This document shows positions 7,787 to 15,680 of a stretch of DNA of 33,561 nt, piece after piece. A program made the position numbers and the translations under genes. Position 1 is the first letter of the stretch; the number at the start of each line of letters is the position of its first letter. Origin of the DNA: Nitrospirota bacterium (GTDB taxonomy: Bacteria; Nitrospirota; Thermodesulfovibrionia; Thermodesulfovibrionales; SM23-35); the NCBI GenBank assembly GCA_013388435.1, contig JACAFE010000029.1, positions 1-33,561 of the forward strand, written 5' to 3'. Below the pieces are notes generated by a model. It ran no database searches. It saw nothing but the letters and a program-made list of their open reading frames with translations, and was not told the origin of the DNA.

Positions 7787-9067
7787 CTAAGATTTGTCCT
7801 GTTTTGTTTTAATTGAAGCTGTTTTAATAGACTTTGATATATTTGGTTTTTTCAACTTATTATTTTTAAAAGATACCTTAGTGCCTGACTTCTTTTTTAT
7901 ATCTTTTTTTACCTTTAAACGTATTTTTTTAGAAATAATTTTATCATCATGATCCATTTCAATTTTCCATTTTGGAGGAATATATATTGTTTTACCTTCC
8001 TTAAGAGGCATTATACTTTCCATATCATTCAAATCAAAAATTACTTCTTCAGGCACACCTGTCTTTTTTGCGATCTTCTTAAAAGTATCGCCTTTCTTTA
8101 CAGTATATTTGTCAAGTACAAATCTTCTGTCTTCAGGTATCTGCGAAATATTTTGCTGGAATATTTCTTTCTTTCCCTTCGGTATTCTAATAGTATATTC
8201 AGGCATGTATGGTGGGGTGCACCATCTTCTTAACTCAGGATTTAATTCCTTAATTGTTTCAATCGATGTTTCTGAAGCTTCGGCTATGACTTCAAGATCA
8301 ACTGGTGACTTAACAGTTACCAGATCATAGTTTAAGGGCTTATGATATTCAAGATTCTCGAATCCGAATTTCTGGGGATCGGTTGCTATCATGCTTGCTG
8401 CAATAAATTTTGGAACATAATCTTTAGTCTCATTTCTGATATATCTTGTGCTAAGCAAAGACCAAAAGTCATCTGCATTCGATTTATCAAGAGCTCTCTG
8501 TATCTTTCCTTCTCCTGCATTATAAGCAGCCATCGCAAGATTCCATGAGCCAAACATTTTGTAAAGATCTTTTAAATAATTTGCAGCTGCAATCGTAGAT
8601 TTTACCGGGTCTTTACGCTCGTCCTTCCACCAGTTAATTTCAAGACCGTAATTCTTTGCTGTTGAAGCTATAAATTGCCAGTATCCTACAGCCCTGGCAG
8701 GCGAATAAGCATTTGCGTTAAACCCGCTTTCAATTAAAGGCAGAAAAACTATATCTTCTGGAACATTGTTTTCTTTTAAGATACTTTTCATTAATTCAAG
8801 GTATTTTCCTGACCTTGCAAGCCAGATGGAAAAACGTTCTTTGATTTTTCCGGTAAAATAATTAATATGCCTCTGCACTGCATTTTCCGCTATTTCATTT
8901 GAATTATAATTTTCAATTATTTTTGGAACATTATTTAATTTTTCTTCAGGCAATGAAGAGATAACAGGATTATCCGGGGATATATCCTTTGATTGCTCTA
9001 ATGCAAAAAGCGGAGAAACAAATAAAAAAATGATGAAAAATAAACTAAATGATACCTTTTTTAACAT
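7787..9067 (-). CDS. MltD-like membrane-associated lytic transglycosylase with LysM
   Basis: This is a periplasmic peptidoglycan lytic transglycosylase of the GH23 (SLT) fold, which cleaves the MurNAc-GlcNAc bond to form 1,6-anhydro ends. A signal peptide covers residues 1-22; it ends without a lipobox cysteine, unlike many MltD proteins. The catalytic domain spans about 95-225, with E113 in PLIESGFN, then YSPARAVGYWQF and MAAYNAGEGKI. A weak LysM-like stretch lies at about 247-297 and a clear LysM at 319-364, for glycan binding. The C-terminal 50 residues are strongly lysine-rich. It is flanked by the repeat region downstream and appears to be a single-gene unit with its own promoter. Confidence 0.88.
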   Translation of the reverse strand: MLKKVSFSLFFIIFLFVSPLFALEQSKDISPDNPVISSLPEEKLNNVPKIIENYNSNEIAENAVQRHINYFTGKIKERFSIWLARSGKYLELMKSILKENNVPEDIVFLPLIESGFNANAYSPARAVGYWQFIASTAKNYGLEINWWKDERKDPVKSTIAAANYLKDLYKMFGSWNLAMAAYNAGEGKIQRALDKSNADDFWSLLSTRYIRNETKDYVPKFIAASMIATDPQKFGFENLEYHKPLNYDLVTVKSPVDLEVIAEASETSIETIKELNPELRRWCTPPYMPEYTIRIPKGKKEIFQQNISQIPEDRRFVLDKYTVKKGDTFKKIAKKTGVPEEVIFDLNDMESIMPLKEGKTIYIPPKWKIEMDHDDKIISKKIRLKVKKDIKKKSGTKVSFKNNKLKKPNISKSIKTASIKTKQDKS

Positions 9068-9075
9068 ACATTATA

Positions 9076-9105
9076 TTTTTAGCTTAAAATAGATGTTTTT
9101 GTCAA
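9076..9105 (-). promoter_or_regulatory. Putative promoter of the lytic transglycosylase gene
   Basis: A perfect TTGACA (9100-9105, minus strand) is followed after 18 bp by TAAAAA (9076-9081), a poor -10. The start would be within a few bases of the ATG at 9067, and no Shine-Dalgarno is present. Confidence 0.4.
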
Positions 9106-9186
9106 GAAAAAACCACCTGTTGCTAAAATAAGCAAAGCGAAAGCAAAACATATATTAAGCATTTCTGTTGTAGAACATTTCAGCAT

Positions 9187-9214
9187 CTGTTAAAATAACT
9201 ATCAAAGTTAACAG
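9187..9214. promoter_or_regulatory. Inverted repeat upstream of the histidine kinase gene
   Basis: CTGTTAA at 9187-9193 and TTAACAG at 9208-9214 form perfect 7-bp arms, 38 bp before the kinase ATG. It could be an operator of the kinase/regulator pair. The AT content makes chance occurrence possible. Confidence 0.3.
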
Positions 9215-9252
9215 AGTATAAATTTGTAATTTATTATTATCCCAAAATTACT

Positions 9253-10989
9253 ATGGGCAATTGCAAAAAACAATCTTATGCCACAATTAACGAAGTCCCA
9301 AATTTGCAGGATATAAAAATCTTTTCAGCACTGGTTGACCTTCCACGCGATATTCTAATTGCAGAGGGTATTGAAGAAATCTCTTTAACTATTCTCAATC
9401 ATGCAAAAAATCTTACAAATAGCAGATTCGGGTTCGTCGGTTACATAGACCCTCTTACAAATTATCTTGTCAGTCCAACACTTACTACTGAAATATGGGA
9501 TAATTGTAAGATAAAAGATAAAAATTACATCTTCAAGGAATTCAAAGGATTATGGGGATGGGTTCTTTTGAATAAACAACCTTTGCTTACCAATAACCCA
9601 TCTTCTGACCCCCGTTCAACAGGAATCCCGGAAGGACATATAATAATTGAAAATTTTCTGTCTGTTCCTGCAATGATAAAAGATGAACTTGTTGGCCAAA
9701 TATCTCTTGCCAATTCAAGCAGAGATTATAATGAGCAAGATATTGTTACTTTACAACAGATTGCATCTCTTTATGCAATTGCAATCAATAGAAAAAGAGC
9801 AGAAGAAAAACTTGTTCAGAGTCTTGAAGCTTTGCAGGCTGTATATAATATTGCAACAACACTTCGTGGTTCTTATGAAATGCTATGTGAACAGGTTGTT
9901 TTTAATCTCGCAAAATTTCTCAAAATTGCCTGTGTTTCTGTTCAACATATTAAAGAAGATAAAATTACAATAGTCTCAAAAATATGCGATGGCATTCTTT
10001 CCCATAATGAAATAGAATCGTTAAGTGAATCTCCTTGTTCCGAGGCTATTGAAGCAAGAAAACCTTTGCAGTTTATTATGAAAGATCAGGGAAAATTTCC
10101 ATTGTATAAAAAATTTAAGAGCTGTATGCTTGCTCCGATTCTTATAGAGGGAGAAACAAAGGGTTTTATATGCGCGATGGACTACTCTGACAGAAAATTC
10201 AATGAAGATGAATTGAGACTTCTTGAGATATTCTCAAAGCATATTTCTTATGAATTAGAACGTATAGAGATGGAGAAAAAGCTAAGACACCTTGATAAAA
10301 TGAAACTTCTCGGACAGCTCGCTGCAGGAGTTGCCCACGAGGTTAGAAATCCGCTTAATGCAATTCTTGCCATTGCTGAAGCACTATTTCAGGATATTAA
10401 AGATATAGGGGAAAACCCTGATTATTACAAACCTTTTTTAAATCATATTAGAAGCCAGGTAGATCGCCTATCAAACCTGATGTCAGATCTTCTCGATCTC
10501 GGGAAACCGATTAAACAGGAAACCTTCCAGAAGGAATACCTGCCGGAAATATGTCTTGCAACAATTGATCTATGGAAACAGATGCCTATATCCAGAGACT
10601 ATAAAATAATTTTTATCCAACCGGAAGAAAAAGAAAAGTTATATTTAATGGCTGATAGTTCACGTTTACAACAGGTTTTTCTTAACGTGCTTGAAAATGC
10701 ATGCCATCACAGTCCCAGGGGAAGCGATATACAATTCGTCATTCTAAATCCTAAAGGAGGGTTTATTAAAATACATATTATTGACCAGGGAACGGGTGTG
10801 CCGTCTGAGAACCTTTCAAAGGTTTTCGAACCTTTCTTTACTTCCCGTAAAAAGGGAACAGGTCTTGGCTTAAGTCTGGTAAAACATATTGTACAATCAC
10901 ATGGGGGCGAAGTTACAATTTGGAACAATACACCACCTCCAGGATGCACTATTGAAATAACTTTACCTTTATTTAAAGGGGAAGAATAA
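9253..10989 (+). CDS. Cytoplasmic histidine kinase with two GAF domains
   Basis: This is the sensor of a two-component system. Residues about 20-185 form a GAF domain of the type carrying LWGWVLLNKQPLLTN and SVPA; about 190-335 form a second GAF domain. A short coiled coil leads to HisKA with the phospho-accepting H362 in GVAHEVRNPLNA. The HATPase part has the N box (NVLENACHHSPRG, about 478-490), G1 DQGTGVP (511-517), F box FEPFFTS and G2 GTGLGLSL (535-542). No membrane segment is visible, so the signal should be cytoplasmic; GAF ligands can be cyclic nucleotides, haem, NO-type gases or small metabolites, not readable here. The stop overlaps the regulator's ATG by one base. No clear Shine-Dalgarno precedes the ATG. 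Confidence 0.92.
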   Translation: MGNCKKQSYATINEVPNLQDIKIFSALVDLPRDILIAEGIEEISLTILNHAKNLTNSRFGFVGYIDPLTNYLVSPTLTTEIWDNCKIKDKNYIFKEFKGLWGWVLLNKQPLLTNNPSSDPRSTGIPEGHIIIENFLSVPAMIKDELVGQISLANSSRDYNEQDIVTLQQIASLYAIAINRKRAEEKLVQSLEALQAVYNIATTLRGSYEMLCEQVVFNLAKFLKIACVSVQHIKEDKITIVSKICDGILSHNEIESLSESPCSEAIEARKPLQFIMKDQGKFPLYKKFKSCMLAPILIEGETKGFICAMDYSDRKFNEDELRLLEIFSKHISYELERIEMEKKLRHLDKMKLLGQLAAGVAHEVRNPLNAILAIAEALFQDIKDIGENPDYYKPFLNHIRSQVDRLSNLMSDLLDLGKPIKQETFQKEYLPEICLATIDLWKQMPISRDYKIIFIQPEEKEKLYLMADSSRLQQVFLNVLENACHHSPRGSDIQFVILNPKGGFIKIHIIDQGTGVPSENLSKVFEPFFTSRKKGTGLGLSLVKHIVQSHGGEVTIWNNTPPPGCTIEITLPLFKGEE

Positions 10990-12350
10990 TGAATCCCAAA
11001 ATTCTTTTAATTGATGACGAAGAAGCCACAAGGTTTGGTTTCTCTCGCTATCTTTCAAAGGCAGGTTATTTAGTTCACGAAGCAGCAAATCTTTTTGAAG
11101 CCAAAGAATCAATTAACTCCCAGAGGTATGATGCTGTATTGCTCGATGTAAATCTTCCAGATGGAAGCGGATTGGATTGGATAATAGAGATACGACAAAG
11201 TTACCCTGATATACCCATTGTTGTTATTACAGGTTATGGAGATATTCCTGTTGCTGTTGAAGCCATGAGGCGCGGGGCAGATAATTTTCTTACAAAACCT
11301 GTAAACATGGCTGATCTCGAAGTTTTTTTAAGAAAAAGCCTTGAAATTGGTTCGTTGAGAAGAAGACAATTAATAGATAAAAGATTATCAAAAAAAACTC
11401 AGATATATTTCGGTGAAAGCCCGGGCATGAAAAAAGTCCTTGAACTCGCTCAACTTGCTGCCCGAAATGAGTCACCTGTTGTCATATCCGGGGAGACAGG
11501 CTCTGGTAAAGGTGTGCTTGCAAAATGGCTCCATGAAAATAGTTTGCGTAGCTCATCTTCATATGTTGAGGTCAATTGCTCTAATTTACGGGGAGATTTA
11601 CTTGCAAGCGAATTATTCGGACATGCCAAAGGAGCTTTTACTTCAGCTATTCAGGAAAAACAGGGACTTATTGAAGTTGCAGATGGAGGTACTCTTTTCC
11701 TTGATGAAATTGGAGATATGGATATAAGTGTCCAGGCGCAGTTTCTTAAGGTTGTCGAGGAAAAACGGTATCGCCGTCTCGGAGAGGTAAAAACAAGAAG
11801 CAGTGATTTTAGACTTATTTGCGCAACAAATAGAGATCTCCTCGACGCTATAACGAAAGGAACTTTTAGAAAGGATTTATATTATAGGATAAATGTTTTA
11901 CCGATTGTAATACCTCCTTTGAGAAAAAGGCCGGAAGATATTCCCGGACTCGTTGAACATATAATAAGAACTTTAAGTCCTCAACCCGTTGAAATAAGTG
12001 CTGATGTTATGAGATTACTACAGGAATATTCCTGGCCCGGCAATATAAGAGAATTGAAAAATTTCCTTGAGAGAGCTTTATTGCTTTCTCATGGAAATCA
12101 ATTAACAACAGAACATTTTTATGGGCTTGAACCTGTAAGGTCAGAAGTTTCACCAAAATCTCAAGGCAAATATCCTGATATAGAAGAATCTCAGATTCGT
12201 ACTGTTTTGAAGAGATTTCATGGAGATACTGCCAGGGCAGCTAAAGAACTCGGTATTTCAAGGGCTACACTTTACCGAAAACTTAAGAAATTCAGGATAA
12301 CACCTGAAATAACTTTTAACTCAATTTCTGAAGAAGAAGAAGAAATATAA
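10989..12350 (+). CDS. NtrC-family sigma-54-dependent response regulator
   Basis: The 453-residue protein has a receiver domain with phospho-acceptor D53 and switch residues T81 and K103. A sigma-54 AAA+ domain follows (about 135-370) with Walker A GETGSGKG (168-175) and Walker B LFLDE (236-240). A Fis-type helix-turn-helix lies at about 400-437. The sigma-54 contact loop reads GAFTSA (215-220) instead of GAFTGA. A good ribosome site (AAAGGGGAAG) sits in the end of the kinase gene, and the 1-bp overlap makes this its cognate regulator with little doubt. The likely target is the sigma-54 promoter at 12522-12537, about 170 bp downstream of its stop. Confidence 0.95.
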   Translation: MNPKILLIDDEEATRFGFSRYLSKAGYLVHEAANLFEAKESINSQRYDAVLLDVNLPDGSGLDWIIEIRQSYPDIPIVVITGYGDIPVAVEAMRRGADNFLTKPVNMADLEVFLRKSLEIGSLRRRQLIDKRLSKKTQIYFGESPGMKKVLELAQLAARNESPVVISGETGSGKGVLAKWLHENSLRSSSSYVEVNCSNLRGDLLASELFGHAKGAFTSAIQEKQGLIEVADGGTLFLDEIGDMDISVQAQFLKVVEEKRYRRLGEVKTRSSDFRLICATNRDLLDAITKGTFRKDLYYRINVLPIVIPPLRKRPEDIPGLVEHIIRTLSPQPVEISADVMRLLQEYSWPGNIRELKNFLERALLLSHGNQLTTEHFYGLEPVRSEVSPKSQGKYPDIEESQIRTVLKRFHGDTARAAKELGISRATLYRKLKKFRITPEITFNSISEEEEEI

Positions 12351-12355
12351 AACAT

Positions 12356-12383
12356 AGTGAACTCAGTGAACACAGTGTTCACT
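12356..12383. promoter_or_regulatory. Palindrome within 9-bp units just after the regulator gene
   Basis: The perfect palindrome AGTGAACACAGTGTTCACT lies at 12365-12383, inside three 9-bp units starting at 12356. It begins 15 bp after the regulator's core stop and could fold in RNA as a weak terminator, although only TTTG follows. An operator role is the alternative. The unit resembles the 9-bp units of the big intergenic repeats (AATGAACGC). Confidence 0.4.
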
Positions 12384-12411
12384 TTGTATGCTTAATCCGA
12401 AGTGCTCTCAC

Positions 12412-12459
12412 ATTCTCAATAATTCTCAATGCTGAGAATAAATTCTCAGAATTGAGAAT
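12412..12459 (+). promoter_or_regulatory. Upstream activator sites: two 18-bp palindromes plus a half-site
   Basis: ATTCTCAATGCTGAGAAT (12422-12439) and ATTCTCAGAATTGAGAAT (12442-12459) share identical 7-bp arms and differ only in the central four bases. Their centres are 20 bp apart, about two helical turns. A further left half-site ATTCTCA starts at 12412, 10 bp before the first. They lie 74-94 bp upstream of the -24 base, where enhancer sites of NtrC-type activators usually sit. Binding by the adjacent regulator is an inference. Confidence 0.75.
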
Positions 12460-12521
12460 TATTCAAACCCTGCAAATTTATAACTAATTGATTAATCTAT
12501 AAAATTCCACTCTTATTTATA

Positions 12522-12537
12522 TGGCATCACTTTTGCT
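12522..12537 (+). promoter_or_regulatory. Sigma-54 (-24/-12) promoter
   Basis: TGGCATCACTTTTGCT matches the consensus TGGCAC-N5-TTGCW at all but one base, with GG and GC correctly spaced. The predicted start is near 12548, giving a leader of about 42 nt before the ATG at 12590, with a GGGAG ribosome site in it. It drives the two-receiver/HEAT/four-helix operon. Confidence 0.85.
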
Positions 12538-12589
12538 CTAATACCAATAAATTATGAATATTGTTCTTTAATTTAAAGGGAGCTATAAA

Positions 12590-12961
12590 ATGCAAAAACA
12601 GGTTCTTGTTGTTGATGATGAAGCAACTATACTTCTTGCTTTTAAAAAGATATTACAAAAGCCGGGAATTAATGTAGATACAGCAGAAAGTATTGACGAT
12701 GTGAAAGGACTTCTTAATAAGACATGTTATGATGCTGTAATTGCAGACCTTCGTCTTTCAGGAATATCAGGAGAAGAAGGACTTGAAGTTATACGTTTTG
12801 TAAAAGAATGTAACCCCGACACAAAGGTAATACTTATGACAGCATATGGAAGCCAGGATATAATGAAAAAAGCGTACAATCTTGGTGCGGCTTTTTATTT
12901 TGAAAAGCCGGTATCTGCTAATGTTCTAAAGGATGCATTAAAGAATCTGGGGGTAATATGA
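12590..12961 (+). CDS. Single-domain response regulator (CheY-like), first of a pair
   Basis: This is a 123-residue receiver domain with nothing attached. The acidic pair is DD at 9-10, the phospho-acceptor is D53 in VIADLRLSG, and the switch threonine (MTAYG) and lysine (FEKPV) are present. With no output domain it must act by protein contact or as a phosphate relay or sink. It is the first gene after the sigma-54 promoter. Its stop overlaps the next start (ATGA). Receivers ending just after KPV with helix 5 are typical of stand-alone regulators, so it is not a truncated gene. Confidence 0.92.
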   Translation: MQKQVLVVDDEATILLAFKKILQKPGINVDTAESIDDVKGLLNKTCYDAVIADLRLSGISGEEGLEVIRFVKECNPDTKVILMTAYGSQDIMKKAYNLGAAFYFEKPVSANVLKDALKNLGVI

Positions 12962-13410
12962 AAGAAATGATTAAAATCAGCGATAAGATTAGAAAAGTTT
13001 TAATAGTGGATGATTCGGAATTGCTTCACAGGATGTATGACCTTATCTTTTTCCGTTGTAGAAATAATGGAATAAAAATACTTCATGCATATGACGGTCA
13101 GGAGGCTCTCTCGAAACTATCGGAACATCCCGATACAGACCTCATTGTTCTCGATATTCATATGCCTGTCATGGATGGGCTTCAATTTTTAAGACATTGC
13201 AATAAAGAAAGAATACATCAGAAAATTCCTGTAATTGTGACCGGCACTCAAGGTAAAGAACAGGACACTATGGATGGGTTAAAAGCAGGTGCCCAGGGCT
13301 ATCTTATCAAGCCTTTTGAAACAGAGAATTTTTATAAAGTAATTAATAAAGTTTTTTATGAGAAACCTAAGGCAGCGCAAGAAACTGTTGAATTTTCTAA
13401 CCCATTTTAA
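12958..13410 (+). CDS. Single-domain response regulator, second of a pair
   Basis: This 150-residue protein has a short N-terminal lead (residues 1-11), a receiver domain with DD at 18-19, phospho-acceptor D66 in IVLDIHMPVMDG, the switch TGTQG and lysine KPF, and a 17-residue tail without a domain. It is closer to classic CheY than the preceding receiver, so the pair are not recent duplicates. A GGGGG ribosome site lies in the end of the upstream gene, and the 4-bp overlap couples the two. Its partner is likely within the operon (the HEAT protein) or a kinase elsewhere; this is inferred from context. Confidence 0.92.
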   Translation: MKEMIKISDKIRKVLIVDDSELLHRMYDLIFFRCRNNGIKILHAYDGQEALSKLSEHPDTDLIVLDIHMPVMDGLQFLRHCNKERIHQKIPVIVTGTQGKEQDTMDGLKAGAQGYLIKPFETENFYKVINKVFYEKPKAAQETVEFSNPF

Positions 13411-13440
13411 TGACGCAAAAAGTGAGGACTTGCTTTAATT

Positions 13441-15294
13441 ATGAATAGATTAGCAATAGCAGGACACGATAAAATCAGGCAAAATATATTCTGGACAAAA
13501 ACATCTTCTGTTCAGCTTACTGAAGCATTAAATCTCCTTAATCATGAAAATTCAAAAATTGTTTTGAAAGCTGTTCAAACATTAAGAGAGATAAAAGATA
13601 TAAGAGCGCTTGAACCTTTAAGGATGTTATTAAAACATCCAGATCTGGAAGTGGTTAATGAAGTCATTCTTTCAATTGGTTCATTGGGAGATGAAAGAGT
13701 AATTTCTGATTTAATTCCTTTTCTTTACTCAGACCCTTTGTTTCAAACCTCTGCAATACAGGCTTTAAAAGAAATTCGCAGTCAATCAGCTATTGCTTAT
13801 CTTGAACAACTGCTCACTGATTCAATTGTTGGACCAATGGTCGCTGAAACAATAGCTTTTATCGGTGGTATAGCAGCATACAAAGTCCTTGCAAAACATT
13901 GGTTGAAATTTAGAGGTCAACTTGATACTGAAAATTATCTCAGTTTGCTCAAGTATGTGCTGGAAGGTATTAATTCACAAATTCCATCTATATCAGGAAT
14001 TTGTGAATCTTTCTCAATATACCTGAATGACCCTAATGATTCAATCCGAACCCTGGCTGCCTGCTGCATACTTGCTTCAGGCCCATATCCTGAAGACACA
14101 AAAGCATTAAACATAATTTCAGAGACATATAAAGATTATATTCAATTGCCTGCATGTTTAAAAAACAGAAGAGACCTTATTCCCAAACTTCTTAATGGGA
14201 ACGAAAAATTAATTTCATGGGGATTTCAGCTTTCAGCCTTATATCCAAAAAATATTTCTCCTCTGAATATTCTTAATGCTCTAAAAAAATATACAGATGA
14301 ATCAGATGATATTAATTATATTGCAGAGGTTCTACTTAAGATTAAAGATCCAATACTGGCGCCAGCCATTCTTGATCTGTATTGTAAAATTCCATGGCAT
14401 AAAAGAATAATTCTCCATCCTGTAATAAAAACTTACAAAAAACAAATTCGTTCACTATTAATTGACTATGATATTGATGATGAAACACGAATTGTAATTT
14501 CTGCATACATCGGCGTCTCCCCTGTATGTATTGCTCTTGAAATAATGGATTTGCCATTAGACAGTCGTATTCTTGTTTTGTCTCTTCTGACAGATTGCAA
14601 AGGTATCATGAAATGCATGCCATGGTCCCAATGGCTTGAAAATAGTCCGGGATTTTACTTAAATGTGGCTACAGAAGTTGCTTTGAAATCAGGGATTAAA
14701 GAAATTTTTCCTGTATTAAGAAAAGTATTGCCATCTTACCCTGTTAAGAGACTTATAAAATCAGCAGGAACGCTCAAAGATAAAGAAAGTGTCTCAATAC
14801 TTATAAAACATCTTGAATCTGAATCAACAGAAATAAGGATGCTCATTCTCGAGAGTCTTGGACATATTGGGGGAAAAGAAGCAAGGCAGGGGCTGAAAAA
14901 TTTTATAAAAAATTGCACAAAAAATGAGGAACTGCGTAAAGCAATCAGGTCGCTGTCACTTTGCGCAACATCAGAAGATTGTAGTTTCTTCAGAGAATTC
15001 TCCTCTAATTCTGATTGGTATTTCAGATTAATCTGTGCGGAGGTGCTCAGCCGTTATCCAAGCCCTGAAAATTTTGAAATACTTGTAAAATTATCCTCAG
15101 ACCCTGAAAAGATCGTTTCGCAACGATCTTCTTTTTTCCTCAAATATCTTCCTATGGGAAATTTTTTAACTTGCAAGGATAGAAACACTTTAGACAGTAA
15201 ATACCAAAATATCCAGGCAATTGCCATGCATAAAATTGAGTCTTATAAATATAATCATCAATTAAAGGAGCACCAAGATGTTACAGGAAATTAA
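13441..15294 (+). CDS. HEAT-repeat protein in a sigma-54-driven signalling operon
   Basis: This 617-residue helical-repeat protein has HEAT/PBS-lyase-like repeats that are clearest at about residues 24-125 (units such as ALEPLRMLLKHPDLEVVNEV and RVISDLIPFLYSD) and at 430-500 (SVSILIKHLESESTEIRMLI, SLGHIGG). The middle is more diverged but still looks all-helical. It has no signal peptide, membrane helix, catalytic motif or receiver domain. HEAT proteins act as scaffolds or adaptors, so it may bind the receivers encoded just upstream. That is inference. It starts 30 bp after the second receiver, and its end overlaps the next gene by 17 bp. The exact family is not recognised. Confidence 0.8.
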   Translation: MNRLAIAGHDKIRQNIFWTKTSSVQLTEALNLLNHENSKIVLKAVQTLREIKDIRALEPLRMLLKHPDLEVVNEVILSIGSLGDERVISDLIPFLYSDPLFQTSAIQALKEIRSQSAIAYLEQLLTDSIVGPMVAETIAFIGGIAAYKVLAKHWLKFRGQLDTENYLSLLKYVLEGINSQIPSISGICESFSIYLNDPNDSIRTLAACCILASGPYPEDTKALNIISETYKDYIQLPACLKNRRDLIPKLLNGNEKLISWGFQLSALYPKNISPLNILNALKKYTDESDDINYIAEVLLKIKDPILAPAILDLYCKIPWHKRIILHPVIKTYKKQIRSLLIDYDIDDETRIVISAYIGVSPVCIALEIMDLPLDSRILVLSLLTDCKGIMKCMPWSQWLENSPGFYLNVATEVALKSGIKEIFPVLRKVLPSYPVKRLIKSAGTLKDKESVSILIKHLESESTEIRMLILESLGHIGGKEARQGLKNFIKNCTKNEELRKAIRSLSLCATSEDCSFFREFSSNSDWYFRLICAEVLSRYPSPENFEILVKLSSDPEKIVSQRSSFFLKYLPMGNFLTCKDRNTLDSKYQNIQAIAMHKIESYKYNHQLKEHQDVTGN

Positions 15295-15655
15295 AAAAGA
15301 AAACGAGCATATTGATTTTGAACTTTACAGATTTGTTTTTGAGACTGCTGTCGAAATTTTTGAAGAGATATTTGAAACATCAAAAAGATTCCCTCGCGAG
15401 AAGATTTTTCTTATTGATCAGTTACGCAGACACTCAAAACTCGTCTGTATTAATCTTGCTGAGGCATGGAGAGCAAAGAAAGATAAAGATATATTTCTGG
15501 ATAAAATATCTGAAGCAGCACAGGAAGCATCCAGAGTACAAAATTGTCTTAAATTTGCTGTTAAATGCAAATTTTTAGGCAATGATGTTTATAGAAAACT
15601 TGATTCTAAATACGAAGATATTTTTGAAATGCTCTGCGACGGCGTAAGAACTTAA
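15278..15655 (+). CDS. Four-helix-bundle protein of the 23S rRNA-intervening-sequence/Avd-like family
   Basis: This 125-residue protein matches the small four-helix-bundle family first known from ORFs in 23S rRNA intervening sequences and related to the Avd proteins of diversity-generating retroelements. The hallmark stretch is visible: TSKRFPREKIFLIDQLRRHS, then CINLAEAWRAKKDKD. The family forms ring-like oligomers with basic surfaces; its role outside rRNA inserts is poorly known. Here it lies in a signalling operon, overlaps the HEAT gene by 17 bp and has its own strong AAGGAG at 8 nt. No reverse transcriptase or rRNA gene is in the window, so neither classic context applies. Confidence 0.82.
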   Translation: MLQEIKKENEHIDFELYRFVFETAVEIFEEIFETSKRFPREKIFLIDQLRRHSKLVCINLAEAWRAKKDKDIFLDKISEAAQEASRVQNCLKFAVKCKFLGNDVYRKLDSKYEDIFEMLCDGVRT

Positions 15656-15680
15656 CCCAAAAATTATATTTTCGGGTTAA
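15652..15680. terminator. Bidirectional terminator between convergent operons
   Basis: Perfect arms TTAACCC (15652-15658) and GGGTTAA (15674-15680) are extended inward by AAAAT/ATTTT around a short loop. The hairpin covers both stop codons of the converging genes, so one structure ends both transcripts. Confidence 0.65.

Noticed and set aside
12365-12383. Strong intrinsic terminator after the NtrC gene
   Set aside because: The palindrome is perfect but lacks a following T-run, so only a weak terminator or operator can be claimed.
15278-15655. Diversity-generating retroelement (because of the Avd-like protein)
   Set aside because: No reverse transcriptase, template repeat or variable C-type lectin gene is visible in the window.
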